This document shows, one piece after another, positions 1 through 7,293 of a stretch of DNA of 53,473 nt (within the stretch, counting starts at the first letter, position 1; every line of letters starts with the position of its first letter). A program made the translations under genes and the position numbers. This DNA comes from Legionella worsleiensis. Its GTDB lineage: Bacteria; Pseudomonadota; Gammaproteobacteria; Legionellales; Legionellaceae. Below the pieces are notes generated by a model that made no database searches, was not told the origin of the DNA, and worked only from the letters and a program-made list of their open reading frames with translations. Location: NCBI RefSeq assembly GCF_001467535.1, contig NZ_LNZC01000031.1, positions 1 through 53,473 on the forward strand. The letters run 5' to 3'.

Positions 1-84
1 ATGCCGGAATCTCTGATCAAGTGTTTCCGGAATCTGCGATCAAATGCGGCCGGAATTGGTGATCATTTCGCTCCGGAATACACA
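1..84. mobile_element. End of an IS21-like insertion sequence (iteron-type terminus)
   Basis: The heptamer CCGGAAT occurs at 4, 27, 50 and 73, an exact 23-bp period. The first three copies are each followed two to four bases later by GATCA. Regular multiple repeats of this kind are the transposase-binding termini of IS21-family elements (IstA/IstB), and the CCGGAAT/GATCA wording resembles IS21-type ends I know. The element would extend left out of the window. The junction with host DNA is near 80, because a coding frame begins just beyond it. The family assignment is inference, since no transposase is visible. Confidence 0.6.
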
Positions 85-295
85 CACAATGATGTTTGTT
101 AAGAAAAGCTAATGTAGTTGGTTCTAAAAACAACTCTTTAGGTGTTTGTTTTAAATATATTCTGCTTTTTGATGTATCCATTTTGTAAACAACAGAATAG
201 GAGGTTTCAATAATCTTCTCGTATCCAATGATTGAATATTTTTTTGAGGTTAAGTATTGAATTGCCCATTTTAAAGCCATTTCATGCTGATTCAT
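80..295 (-). pseudogene. Phosphotransferase-like gene, N-terminal fragment truncated by the IS
   Basis: The open frame starts at an ATG at 295 and reads into the IS terminus, where it stops at 17. About 70 residues look native. They include a pattern of 'EKIIETSYSVVYKMDT' followed by 'RIYLKQTP', which resembles the N-lobe start of aminoglycoside-phosphotransferase-like kinases. The last ~22 residues are encoded by the CCGGAAT repeats and are chimeric. The catalytic lobe is absent, so the product is probably inactive. The family call is tentative; the truncation is clear. Confidence 0.5.
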
Positions 296-541
296 AACAT
301 TCTCAATGTCTTTCTAATTTCTTTATTTCTAATATTTATATCATAACTTGTTTAATCATATTAATAATAGAAGCAGATTAATTAGGATGTATATTTGAGG
401 TATACCCTATATTGACGCAGGCTAACTCTTTGTTTTCGTCAGGATAGGGTGGTGGTTTTAATTTATTGGCAAGTTGTCCTAAACCGATTGATTCTAACCT
501 GACAAAACTACACCTAATTCCCAGTACCTGCTATCTTATTA
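296..541. other. Non-coding spacer with a split inverted repeat
   Basis: No convincing gene. An interrupted inverted repeat pairs CCCTAT plus GACG (405-417) with CGTC plus ATAGGG (437-449). It lies downstream of the minus-strand gene ending at 542 and could act in termination, but there is no U-run. The rest is AT-rich and featureless. Confidence 0.3.
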
Positions 542-1426
542 TTAATCGAAGTATGTCTTAACTGTAGTTAAAAACGACAATAAGCTGATACATCGAAGGC
601 TATTTGCTCGATTACCATAATCGACATCTAGGCCATGTAATACGCCGTGTCTATTAACAGGACAATAGAAAGGATCAATTATTTTATTAATATCTCTATC
701 AGATGTTTTTGTTCGCATTTCATTTTTGATTATTAAAAGCTGAACAAAAGACTTTCTTAAGTTACTTTTATTTGGGACCTCATTGATTTTATTTTCTACC
801 ACATCGTATAATTTTCCATTATGATCGGTAAATAAGTAACTTCCGAATATTTCTTCACATATACCGTCCGATTGGGATAAAAATACAGGAACAGACAGCT
901 CGTAAATTGATTCTTGATGTGCTTTAAAAGCTGATTCAATTATCTTTTTTCTATGTGGCCAGGTTAATAAAATCTCTTCTTGATAGGTTTTACTTAATGA
1001 GGTGATGTGATCAATAAAAAAGTTTTCTAATTCTTTTTCTTGTGTATCTGCAAGATTTTTATCCGTATCATTTGTATTCTGAATCGCTGTAGCAAGCGCT
1101 TTTAAACCCTTAAAGGAAAACTCACCACCTGTAATAAACCAACCTCTTTTTGCTAGGAATGGAGAGAGAACATTCATTATTAAACCTGCTGAATAATCAC
1201 TCTGTTTACTAATATTTTCTATAAATTCCTCTCTATTCTTTCTTAATTTCTCGAAATATTCTGAAAACTCCCTAATTGGCCTGGACATTTCCTTTGACCA
1301 TTCTAGTACACTCTGCTTATTTCCTATGAGCTCTTCAGATAATTTTTGTGTTAATGTAGCTTGTTGTGTCATCTCCTTTATATACTTTGAAACACTGTTT
1401 TCAAGAAGGTTAATTATGCTCGTCAT
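542..1426 (-). CDS. HEPN-like protein with a C-terminal NRHxxLHG motif
   Basis: A 294-residue soluble protein that I cannot name. The N-terminal ~150 residues are charged and helical. Near the C terminus, Arg259 and His264 sit in 'NRHGVLHG', followed by an aromatic and NS-rich helix. This is the Rx4H arrangement of HEPN RNases and related DUF4209-type domains, which often occur in abortive infection and toxin systems. The gene lies just downstream of a serine recombinase on the same strand, with an 87-bp gap, so it may be cargo of that element. The HEPN assignment rests on one motif; nuclease activity is inference. Confidence 0.6.
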   Translation of the reverse strand: MTSIINLLENSVSKYIKEMTQQATLTQKLSEELIGNKQSVLEWSKEMSRPIREFSEYFEKLRKNREEFIENISKQSDYSAGLIMNVLSPFLAKRGWFITGGEFSFKGLKALATAIQNTNDTDKNLADTQEKELENFFIDHITSLSKTYQEEILLTWPHRKKIIESAFKAHQESIYELSVPVFLSQSDGICEEIFGSYLFTDHNGKLYDVVENKINEVPNKSNLRKSFVQLLIIKNEMRTKTSDRDINKIIDPFYCPVNRHGVLHGLDVDYGNRANSLRCISLLSFLTTVKTYFD

Positions 1427-1513
1427 TATAAATCCTTTAATAAGCTCAGAAGGTCAGTTCAATTTTTTCGATTTGTTTAGTGAAAGAGCTAGTTTATTGG
1501 ATTAATTTTCATT

Positions 1514-2190
<677 letters not shown>

Positions 2191-2255
2191 CATTGCGTCT
2201 GGCAGAATAGAATTAGTGTTTAGTAGCTAAAATAAGATCATCGAATCTCTTGAAG

Positions 2256-2591
2256 CTAATGGTAGCGGCAATATTTTCTTTTTGTTTCTGCAACGACTAG
2301 TAAAAGCTCCCTGTATTCATCTATAGAATACATTAAGCGGTCTCTTTCTTTTTTAAATTGCACTTCACTAAATACCCTAGGTAAAATCATGAAATTAGGG
2401 AATGTAATGCTTGAGTCAAAATCAGCAAATTCCTGCTTAACTAATCCAAGCAGTTCGTTGTGGGTGCAATTAAGTTTAGATAAATTTAAAATTCGATCAT
2501 TTAAAGAAGCCGATTGGTCGTGAATTGCCAGTACTGCTTCGTATAAAGATTCACAAAAATGTTCGTAAGAAGGTATAACTTTGCTATTCAT
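2256..2591 (-). CDS. Hypothetical protein, 111 aa
   Basis: A short soluble protein that I do not recognise. It is predicted to be mostly helical, with a C-terminal basic segment ('RDRLMYSIDEYRELLLVVAETKRKYC'). There is no signal peptide, membrane segment or known motif. It starts at an ATG at 2591, and its stop lies 65 bp from the res-like palindromes. Codon use looks like the neighbouring island genes. It could be a cargo protein of the recombinase element, but nothing in the sequence gives it a function. Confidence 0.5.
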   Translation of the reverse strand: MNSKVIPSYEHFCESLYEAVLAIHDQSASLNDRILNLSKLNCTHNELLGLVKQEFADFDSSITFPNFMILPRVFSEVQFKKERDRLMYSIDEYRELLLVVAETKRKYCRYH

Positions 2592-2852
2592 TTTAACTCC
2601 TGTAAATACAATCCATTTTGATCAAGATATCGCCATTAATGTCAAATGTCAATCTTATGTGGTGAATACTAACTGACCATCAAGGTGCTCCTTTGATGAT
2701 TCGTAAAACGATAAATAAATAGACTATTTTATCCAGTTCTATTTCTGGACTGAGTGCGTGCTATTTGCACGAGATAACACCGAAATGTCTTGGATTGTTT
2801 ATTTTTCTGATGATCTGCTAATTTAAAATTATATATAAGGAGATAATAAAAA
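2592..2852. other. Non-coding spacer between divergent genes
   Basis: This stretch of about 260 bp lies between a minus-strand and a plus-strand gene, so it should hold both promoters. No clear operator or repeat was seen. The AAGGAG at 2837-2842 is the ribosome binding site of the next gene. A minus-strand frame over part of this stretch has no support. Confidence 0.3.
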
Positions 2853-3401
2853 ATGACAGCTAGCTTGATAATATCAATTATTTCAGCATTCATCGCAATG
2901 ATTGCAGTTATTATTACGGAAAAAAATAGTCGACCTTGGCTTAAATTAGACATAGATCGCACGAAACTTCAAAATAATGCTGGCCATGGGATAAAATTAG
3001 TTTTGACAAATCTTGGACAGTCGCCTTTAAAAATCGAGTGGAATAAGTCTGAATTTTTCAAAGGACATTATTATTACCTGACTTTTGAAGGTAACCAAAA
3101 TTCAATCTTGTTAAACAAACCAAATAAGAAATCTTTAGAGTCTCTAGTGTTATTTCCGAACGTTTCAACAACAGTAAATATGAAGCTGTATAGTTGTAAC
3201 GATCATATTGAATATAGATCTACTCTGGTTTCCTTGTCTGATAATATTGCCTCAATTAATGATGAGATAAGAAATATCAATATAACTATTTTTTATTCAT
3301 GGCCAACGTCATTTTTTAGGTTTTTGAGATTTAATACAAAAATGATCTTCTCCATTAAACGAAATAACATCGATGATTGTGAAATTGTAAATACTAGATA
3401 A
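2853..3401 (+). CDS. Hypothetical single-pass membrane protein, 182 aa
   Basis: The first ~20 residues form one strongly hydrophobic helix (pattern 'SLIISIISAFIAMIAVII') followed by a charged stop ('TEKNSRP'). This suggests an N-terminal anchor with the remaining ~155 residues outside the membrane core. The soluble part is beta-rich, with a pattern such as 'LVLTNLGQSPLKIEW' that is typical of small immunoglobulin-like folds. A good AAGGAG site 10 bp upstream supports the ATG at 2853. No catalytic motif is visible and I do not recognise the family. It stands alone between spacers. Confidence 0.55.
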   Translation: MTASLIISIISAFIAMIAVIITEKNSRPWLKLDIDRTKLQNNAGHGIKLVLTNLGQSPLKIEWNKSEFFKGHYYYLTFEGNQNSILLNKPNKKSLESLVLFPNVSTTVNMKLYSCNDHIEYRSTLVSLSDNIASINDEIRNINITIFYSWPTSFFRFLRFNTKMIFSIKRNNIDDCEIVNTR

Positions 3402-3614
3402 CTCAAATTCGTTGGAGTTAACTTATTCATAAATATTTTATTTCATAACGAAGATAAATTAACCAGATTTATTAACTAATTAGTTGATTGTCGTTGGGTG
3501 ACAGAGTAGAAAAATGGAATAACTCCACTCTGCTAACATACGGACGATTCTGTAAATTTATGATTTAGGTGGATATGAGGCCAAACTATATATAAATGCT
3601 TATAAGGAAATTAA
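3402..3614. other. Non-coding spacer
   Basis: About 210 bp, AT-rich and without a gene. It presumably holds the promoter of the following gene, whose AAGGA site lies just before the ATG at 3615. No strong hairpin was seen. Confidence 0.3.
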
Positions 3615-4556
3615 ATGAATTTTAATAATACCAAGTATTTTATCTCTCCCTTATTAGGGTCAAACAATGAAGTAGAAATAAATAAAAGAGATTATGATGG
3701 GCTTGTTTTTGCCAAGAATGAGATTTTAGCTGCTTTACAATTTGAGGAAGCACTTCATATAACAATTTTAAATCACTTTGATTATGAAACATATATTTTT
3801 GAAGATTCACTTCAAAAAAGTGTGCAGCAAATTGATGAGCAACAATTAGGCAGTATTAGAATTCATGCGAACCAACGTATATCCAACACCTTAGCAAGTA
3901 TTTATAATTACATGCAGTACAGCAATAGGAATATAAAATTAATTAAAAATAAAGGGGACATCTTTAACCAGAAAAGAACTGATTTTTTAAAAAAATGTAC
4001 GGTGTTTTCCTTCATGAGTGAACTACGACATTATACTCAACACTATGGATTTGCTGCTTCAGCATTCGAAATTTCAAATGGTATAAAGGAGGTTGATGGA
4101 GACGAGTATCACGTAACAAAACTTAAACCCACTGTAATCTTATCTAGTTTAAAAAGTGATAATGACTTCTATGAGTATTATAGCCAGGAAGGAAATGAAG
4201 ACCCTGTAATGGATAAAATTAGAAAGGATTCTATCAACAACCTATTAAAAGCAAAAGGTACGGATAAACAAGATATTACATCACTTCTTAGGTTTTATAT
4301 AGATAAGCTATGGGAGATGCACCTTGAAATAAGGGCAGAAATTGAACCAAAAATCACCAAGCGCAAAAAACATATTCTTGAAATGGGGAAAAAAGCTCTT
4401 AGCAAAGGAAATCTTACCTATTTTGATGGATTTAAAGTATTTAAAAAAAACGAGGCAGAAAGTTCTTCATCAACCATACCAATTAGAATTGTATTTGAAC
4501 ATAATGCCCTGATTAAAAAATATAAATATATGCATTTATCAAAAATGGTTCCTTAA
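3615..4556 (+). CDS. Second HEPN-like hypothetical protein, 313 aa
   Basis: A soluble, helix-rich protein of unknown family. The core motif 'ELRHYTQHYG' places Arg138 and His143 in an Rx4H arrangement. This closely matches the 'RNYxQH' signature common in HEPN-type proteins near toxin and defence loci. The C-terminal third is Lys/Glu-rich and helical ('EPKITKRKKHILEMGKKAL'). The start is backed by an AAGGA site a few bases upstream. It is the second Rx4H protein in this 4-kb stretch, but its sequence is otherwise unlike the first. Ribonuclease or abortive-infection function is inference. Confidence 0.55.
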   Translation: MNFNNTKYFISPLLGSNNEVEINKRDYDGLVFAKNEILAALQFEEALHITILNHFDYETYIFEDSLQKSVQQIDEQQLGSIRIHANQRISNTLASIYNYMQYSNRNIKLIKNKGDIFNQKRTDFLKKCTVFSFMSELRHYTQHYGFAASAFEISNGIKEVDGDEYHVTKLKPTVILSSLKSDNDFYEYYSQEGNEDPVMDKIRKDSINNLLKAKGTDKQDITSLLRFYIDKLWEMHLEIRAEIEPKITKRKKHILEMGKKALSKGNLTYFDGFKVFKKNEAESSSSTIPIRIVFEHNALIKKYKYMHLSKMVP

Positions 4557-4589
4557 GAGGTCGTGTGGAAGAGGTGGATGAATGTATAT

Positions 4590-4736
4590 ATAGACCTAGG
4601 TCGGCCATGGCGATCAATTTTGCTACTTGTCATTTTTTCTACAAAGAATTTTTTACAACCGGCTTTTTTGAGGTCATCCTGTTGCAAGTTTAAATTTTGC
4701 TCATCAGTAGATGACCCTAGCATACCCTACCAGCAT
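4590..4736 (-). pseudogene. Remnant of a second serine recombinase (frameshifted N terminus)
   Basis: From the ATG at 4736 the minus strand reads 'MLVGYARV'. After one extra base near 4710 it continues in another frame as 'STDEQNLNLQQDDLKKAGC', then a segment ending 'KIDRHGR'. Together these give the standard start of a resolvase (GYARVS-S-T-D-E-Q-N-L), including the catalytic serine region. Homology fades after about 45 residues. Both the frameshift and the truncation would abolish function. The overlapping plus-strand frame is only its shadow. This points to an older transposon of the Tn3 or related type. Confidence 0.7.
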
Positions 4737-4891
4737 TTTTTATACTTGATTGTTATCTATCTCATAAGAATAAGACGTAACTTAACTTTGATTGGTTAAC
4801 CACATATATTTACTAATTACTTGTTAATTTTATGTTGGCGGAAAGAGAAGAGTAGGGACGTAAATAAATCCCCCGATTAATTAACTTCTAC

Positions 4892-4935
4892 TTGCAACTG
4901 AAATTAGTTGCGAAAATTCATTAACATGATATACT
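4892..4935 (+). promoter_or_regulatory. hicAB promoter and operator
   Basis: An inverted repeat TTGCAACT (4892-4899) / AGTTGCGA (4906-4913), with one mismatch and a 6-bp spacer, overlaps a good promoter: -35 TTGCGA (4908-4913), 16-bp spacer, -10 TATACT (4930-4935). Overlap of a palindrome with the -35 fits autorepression by the ribbon-helix-helix HicB encoded downstream. The binding partner is inference. Confidence 0.55.
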
Positions 4936-4962
4936 CTATAAAAAGAAAAGTGTGGCTTTATA

Positions 4963-5217
4963 ATGACAAAAAAAGAGAAATTAAAAGAACGATTAATAAC
5001 TCGCCCCACAGATTTTACTTGGGAGGAGTTGAAAAGCTTATTACTTTCTTTTGGGTATAAGGAGAGCAACGTTGGAAAAACCAGTGGCTCGCGTGTGAGA
5101 TTTATATCGGAAATATACTCTCCGATTTTGCTTCATAAACCACACCCCAAACCTGTGATAAAAATGTATATGTTGAAACAAATTATTGAGCAGCTTAAGA
5201 AGGAAGGGCTACTATGA
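4963..5217 (+). CDS. hicA: HicA-family mRNA interferase toxin
   Basis: An 84-residue dsRBD-like HicA toxin, the ribosome-independent RNase partner of HicB. The family pattern is clear: 'FTWEELKSLLLSFGY' helix, 'GKTSGSRVRF' strand, 'LHKPHP', then a C-terminal helix ending 'QLKKEGLL'. Where the classical HicA has a catalytic His after GS, this protein has Arg (GSR). That places it in the subgroup with a conserved 'HKPHP' His pair instead. The stop overlaps the hicB start (ATGA), which indicates translational coupling. A palindromic promoter lies 28 bp upstream. Confidence 0.88.
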   Translation: MTKKEKLKERLITRPTDFTWEELKSLLLSFGYKESNVGKTSGSRVRFISEIYSPILLHKPHPKPVIKMYMLKQIIEQLKKEGLL

Positions 5218-5549
5218 AAGATATGCTGAAATATAAAGGTTATCATGGTTCAATTCATCTTGATGAAGATGATCTGATTCTCTTTGGAAAAGTTGAGTTT
5301 GTTAAAGCTTTGATAAATTATGAGGGCGAGAGTGCTGTAGAATTAAAAAAAGCTTTTGAAGAGGCTGTTGATGATTATCTCCTTATGTGCGAAAAAGAAA
5401 ATATTAATCCTGAGAAACCATTTAAAGGTACTTTCAATGTGAGAGTTGGGGAGTCATTACACGAAAAAGCAGCAATTGCAGCTATTGATAGAGGAATTAA
5501 GCTTAATGAATTTGTTAGACAAGCCATCGAGCATGAATTAAGAGCCTAG
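5214..5549 (+). CDS. hicB: HicB-family antitoxin
   Basis: A 111-residue antitoxin. The N-terminal part (about 5-70) is a degenerate RNase-H-like HicB fold ('YKGYHGSIHLDEDDLILFG'). The C terminus (about 75-110) is a ribbon-helix-helix DNA-binding domain ('GTFNVRVGESLHEKAAIAA' then 'KLNEFVRQAIEHEL'). It would neutralise HicA and repress the operon through the upstream palindrome. The start overlaps the hicA stop by four bases. Both genes appear complete, so this is probably a functional module and may help keep the island. Confidence 0.9.
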   Translation: MKDMLKYKGYHGSIHLDEDDLILFGKVEFVKALINYEGESAVELKKAFEEAVDDYLLMCEKENINPEKPFKGTFNVRVGESLHEKAAIAAIDRGIKLNEFVRQAIEHELRA

Positions 5550-5617
5550 CGAGATAATGCTAAACAGGGTTAAATTACAGAAACGGGGCTAATACGATAT
5601 CTATCATTTCAAGGAGA

Positions 5618-5837
5618 ATGAGCTTATTTCATTAATAAGCATTTAAAATCATTTATTTTATTGTTTGGTATCGGTTGTGTTAGTGCCACGTTATTTCTAT
5701 TAGATAACAAGAAAGCAAATGATGACGATTACGACCAATATTATATTGTGCATAACTTTAGCAATAATGCGCAAGAATGTTATTTAAAAATGCCCGGATC
5801 AGATGAAAAGTACGATGGATCAGTAGATTTCTTCTAA
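5618..5837 (+). pseudogene. Frameshifted small membrane-anchored ORF
   Basis: A good AAGGAG site (5611-5616) precedes an ATG at 5618, but that frame stops after five codons. A second frame, open from 5631 to the stop at 5835-5837, encodes about 68 residues: 'KSFILLFGIGCVSATLFLL' (a membrane or signal helix) followed by an acidic Asp/Tyr/Asn-rich tail. It has no start codon of its own except a rare ATT. A single indel between 5618 and 5640 would rejoin the two parts, so this is probably a broken small gene. I cannot name the family. Confidence 0.4.
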
Positions 5838-5908
5838 TTATGATTACATGTATAAATTGTATGAGTTTATGCCCTAACGAACTTTCTTATTTGCAGGAAG
5901 GGACTAAA

Positions 5909-6360
5909 TCAGTGGAGCGTTACGTTAGAAGAGGCGGGGACAAATAATAAAATGATTATAGCCACCGCCTTTATATGTTGTTTATAGTTTCCAATTATTT
6001 TAAAAGAGGGGGTCTCTTCACTAACTACAGTATCATTTTGGGAAAAATTACCACTTTTATGGGTAAATAGGCCTAAAAATTCAAGTGCATTTTGTCGCTT
6101 CTGTTGACTATCTCTAGGAACAGGTTCACGAAAGTAACCTCCTCCCATTCCACCATTTTGGTAGCCACGTATAGTCATTCTCATATCAGTAAATTTCATT
6201 TCTTCACGAAGCTTTGCGTCCAATTCATCCTTATTTATAAAATCTTGACCTCGTCTCTCAGCTTTTTCAATCTTTTTACGAAAGCGGGCTATTTGAAAGT
6301 CAATTGCTACAGTATCATCTACAGTTTTATCATCCTTGTTAACAAGCTCTTCTAAATTAA
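5909..6360 (-). pseudogene. Hypothetical protein, 5' end lost at a REP-like element
   Basis: The ATG-initiated frame is 104 aa (from 6223), but the same frame is open back to about 6372. That adds a charged helical stretch (for example 'RFRKKIEKAERRGQDF'), which looks native. It ends at a stop inside the GAGGGTCAGATC palindrome, so the true N terminus appears to be missing. The C terminus has a short hydrophobic run ('AVAIIILLFVPA'). There is a Gly-rich 'GGMGGGYFREP' in the middle. I do not recognise the family. Either the truncated ATG form is made or the gene is dead. Confidence 0.4.
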
Positions 6361-6377
6361 GTGCATTTTCAAATATA

Positions 6378-6438
6378 GAGGGTCAGATCTTGCTTTTTGC
6401 TTTCTCTATTTTAAAACAAAAATCAAGATCTGACCCTC
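6378..6438. repeat. REP-like palindrome with 15-bp arms
   Basis: GAGGGTCAGATCTTG (6378-6392) is perfectly inverted as CAAGATCTGACCCTC (6424-6438), with a 31-bp spacer. The GGTCAGATCTTG wording resembles REP sequences mobilised by RAYT/IS200-like tyrosine transposases. It lies exactly where the minus-strand gene loses its 5' end. No transposase is present, so this would be a non-autonomous copy. Confidence 0.6.
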
Positions 6439-6464
6439 TTCTGCTGCGAAAGGGGGAACGGTTA

Positions 6465-6605
6465 ATGGATTGTACAGCAAAAATTATAGAGATCATATCT
6501 CATGTTTTTACAATTCTAGCTGCATCATTTGCAATCTATGGAATTTGTTCTTGGAAAAAACAGTTTAATGCAAAGTGTTCTAATTCGGTGATATCTGGAA
6601 AGTAA
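6465..6605 (+). CDS. Small membrane peptide, 46 aa (tentative)
   Basis: This short frame has an ATG at 6465 behind a strong AGGGGGA site. It encodes a peptide with one membrane helix (pattern 'IIEIISHVFTILAASFAIYG') and a short basic tail ('SWKKQF'). It starts 27 bp after the REP-like palindrome, so it could be a 3'-truncated or leftover piece of a larger gene. The strong ribosome site is the main support. Confidence 0.35.
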   Translation: MDCTAKIIEIISHVFTILAASFAIYGICSWKKQFNAKCSNSVISGK

Positions 6606-6649
6606 ACATCCCCCCCGTTTTTATCCCCACATATTTCAATTAACTTGAT

Positions 6650-6672
6650 TTGTACACGTTTTTTGTGTACAA
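6650..6672 (+). promoter_or_regulatory. Palindromic operator of the toxin-antitoxin operon
   Basis: TTGTACAC (6650-6657) and GTGTACAA (6665-6672) form a perfect 8-bp inverted repeat with a 7-bp spacer, about 48 bp before the toxin reading frame. This is the expected place for an operator bound by the XRE antitoxin. No clear -35/-10 pair can be assigned with confidence. Confidence 0.55.
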
Positions 6673-6719
6673 TATATTTAAAACAATAACAATAGATTAG
6701 CTTGGAAATTTATAATGTT

Positions 6720-6986
6720 GTGCTAAGGAAGAAATTAATACCTAGCTTAAATAAACTTCCTAAACACATTATAGCTAAATTAACTGCATGGATTAATGCT
6801 GTAGGGCATGATGGTTTAAGTGAGGTTAGAAAAATACCTGGATATCATGATGAGCCCTTATATGGAGATCGTAAGGGGTAGCGTTCGATTAGATTATCAA
6901 AGTCATATCGTGCCATTTATATTATTGATAAAGCTGGGCAAATGGAAATTGTAGAAATTATTGAGGTGAACAAACATGATTACTAA
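6720..6986 (+). pseudogene. RelE/HigB-like toxin with an in-frame amber stop
   Basis: The frame from GTG 6720 reads an 'RKKLIPSLNKLP' helix, then 'WINAVGHDGLSEVRKIPGYHDE', then 'GDRKG'. A TAG follows at 6879-6881, and the same frame continues 'RSIRLSKSYRAIY' and 'MEIVEIIEVNKHDY'. The continuous pattern (GDRKG-Q-RSIRLS.SYR.IY) matches RelE/HigB-type mRNA interferases, in which a Gln is usual at the stop, so CAG to TAG is the simplest change. The catalytic C-terminal half is lost unless the amber is suppressed. Its end overlaps the antitoxin start by 11 bp. Confidence 0.75.
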
Positions 6987-7293
6987 AGACACACAAGAAA
7001 CATTGAAATATCTTGAAAATCTTATGGGCGAAAAATTGACCTTAGGTTCTTTTATCCTTGCAATTCGTCAGGGAGAAGAGTTAAGTCAGGTTGAATTTGC
7101 TAAAATGCTAGGAGTTTCCAGACAGGTTTTATGTGACATAGAGCATGGAAGAAGAATTATTAGTCCCAAAAAAGCTGCTGAATATGCTGATTTGCTAGGA
7201 TACTCTAAAAAGCAATTTGTTCGACTTTGTTTGCAAGATATGATTGATCGAGATCATTTAGGATTGGTTGTTGAAATAGAAAATGCTGCCTAA
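6976..7293 (+). CDS. XRE-family antitoxin / HTH regulator
   Basis: A 105-residue protein with a Cro/C1-type helix-turn-helix at about 25-80. The recognition part reads 'LSQVEFAKMLGVSRQVLCDIEHGRR', followed by 'SPKKAAEYADLLG'. It is the usual second gene of HigBA/RelE-XRE operons, where it neutralises the toxin and represses the promoter through a palindrome such as that at 6650-6672. The gene is intact while the toxin carries a stop codon. The last bases overlap the next gene, so it probably also controls the nuclease-like gene. Confidence 0.85.
   Translation: MITKDTQETLKYLENLMGEKLTLGSFILAIRQGEELSQVEFAKMLGVSRQVLCDIEHGRRIISPKKAAEYADLLGYSKKQFVRLCLQDMIDRDHLGLVVEIENAA

Noticed and set aside
4..79. 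CRISPR-like repeats at the left edge
   Set aside because: The 23-bp period contains only a 7-bp conserved core, with no separate spacers of standard size; it fits an IS end better.
4563..4799. Plus-strand frame of 78 aa
   Set aside because: The minus strand of this stretch carries a resolvase remnant, and the plus-strand product has no family pattern or ribosome site.
6092..6355. Plus-strand frame of 87 aa opposite the truncated minus-strand gene
   Set aside because: Hydrophobic by chance; the minus strand has the more natural charged helical sequence.
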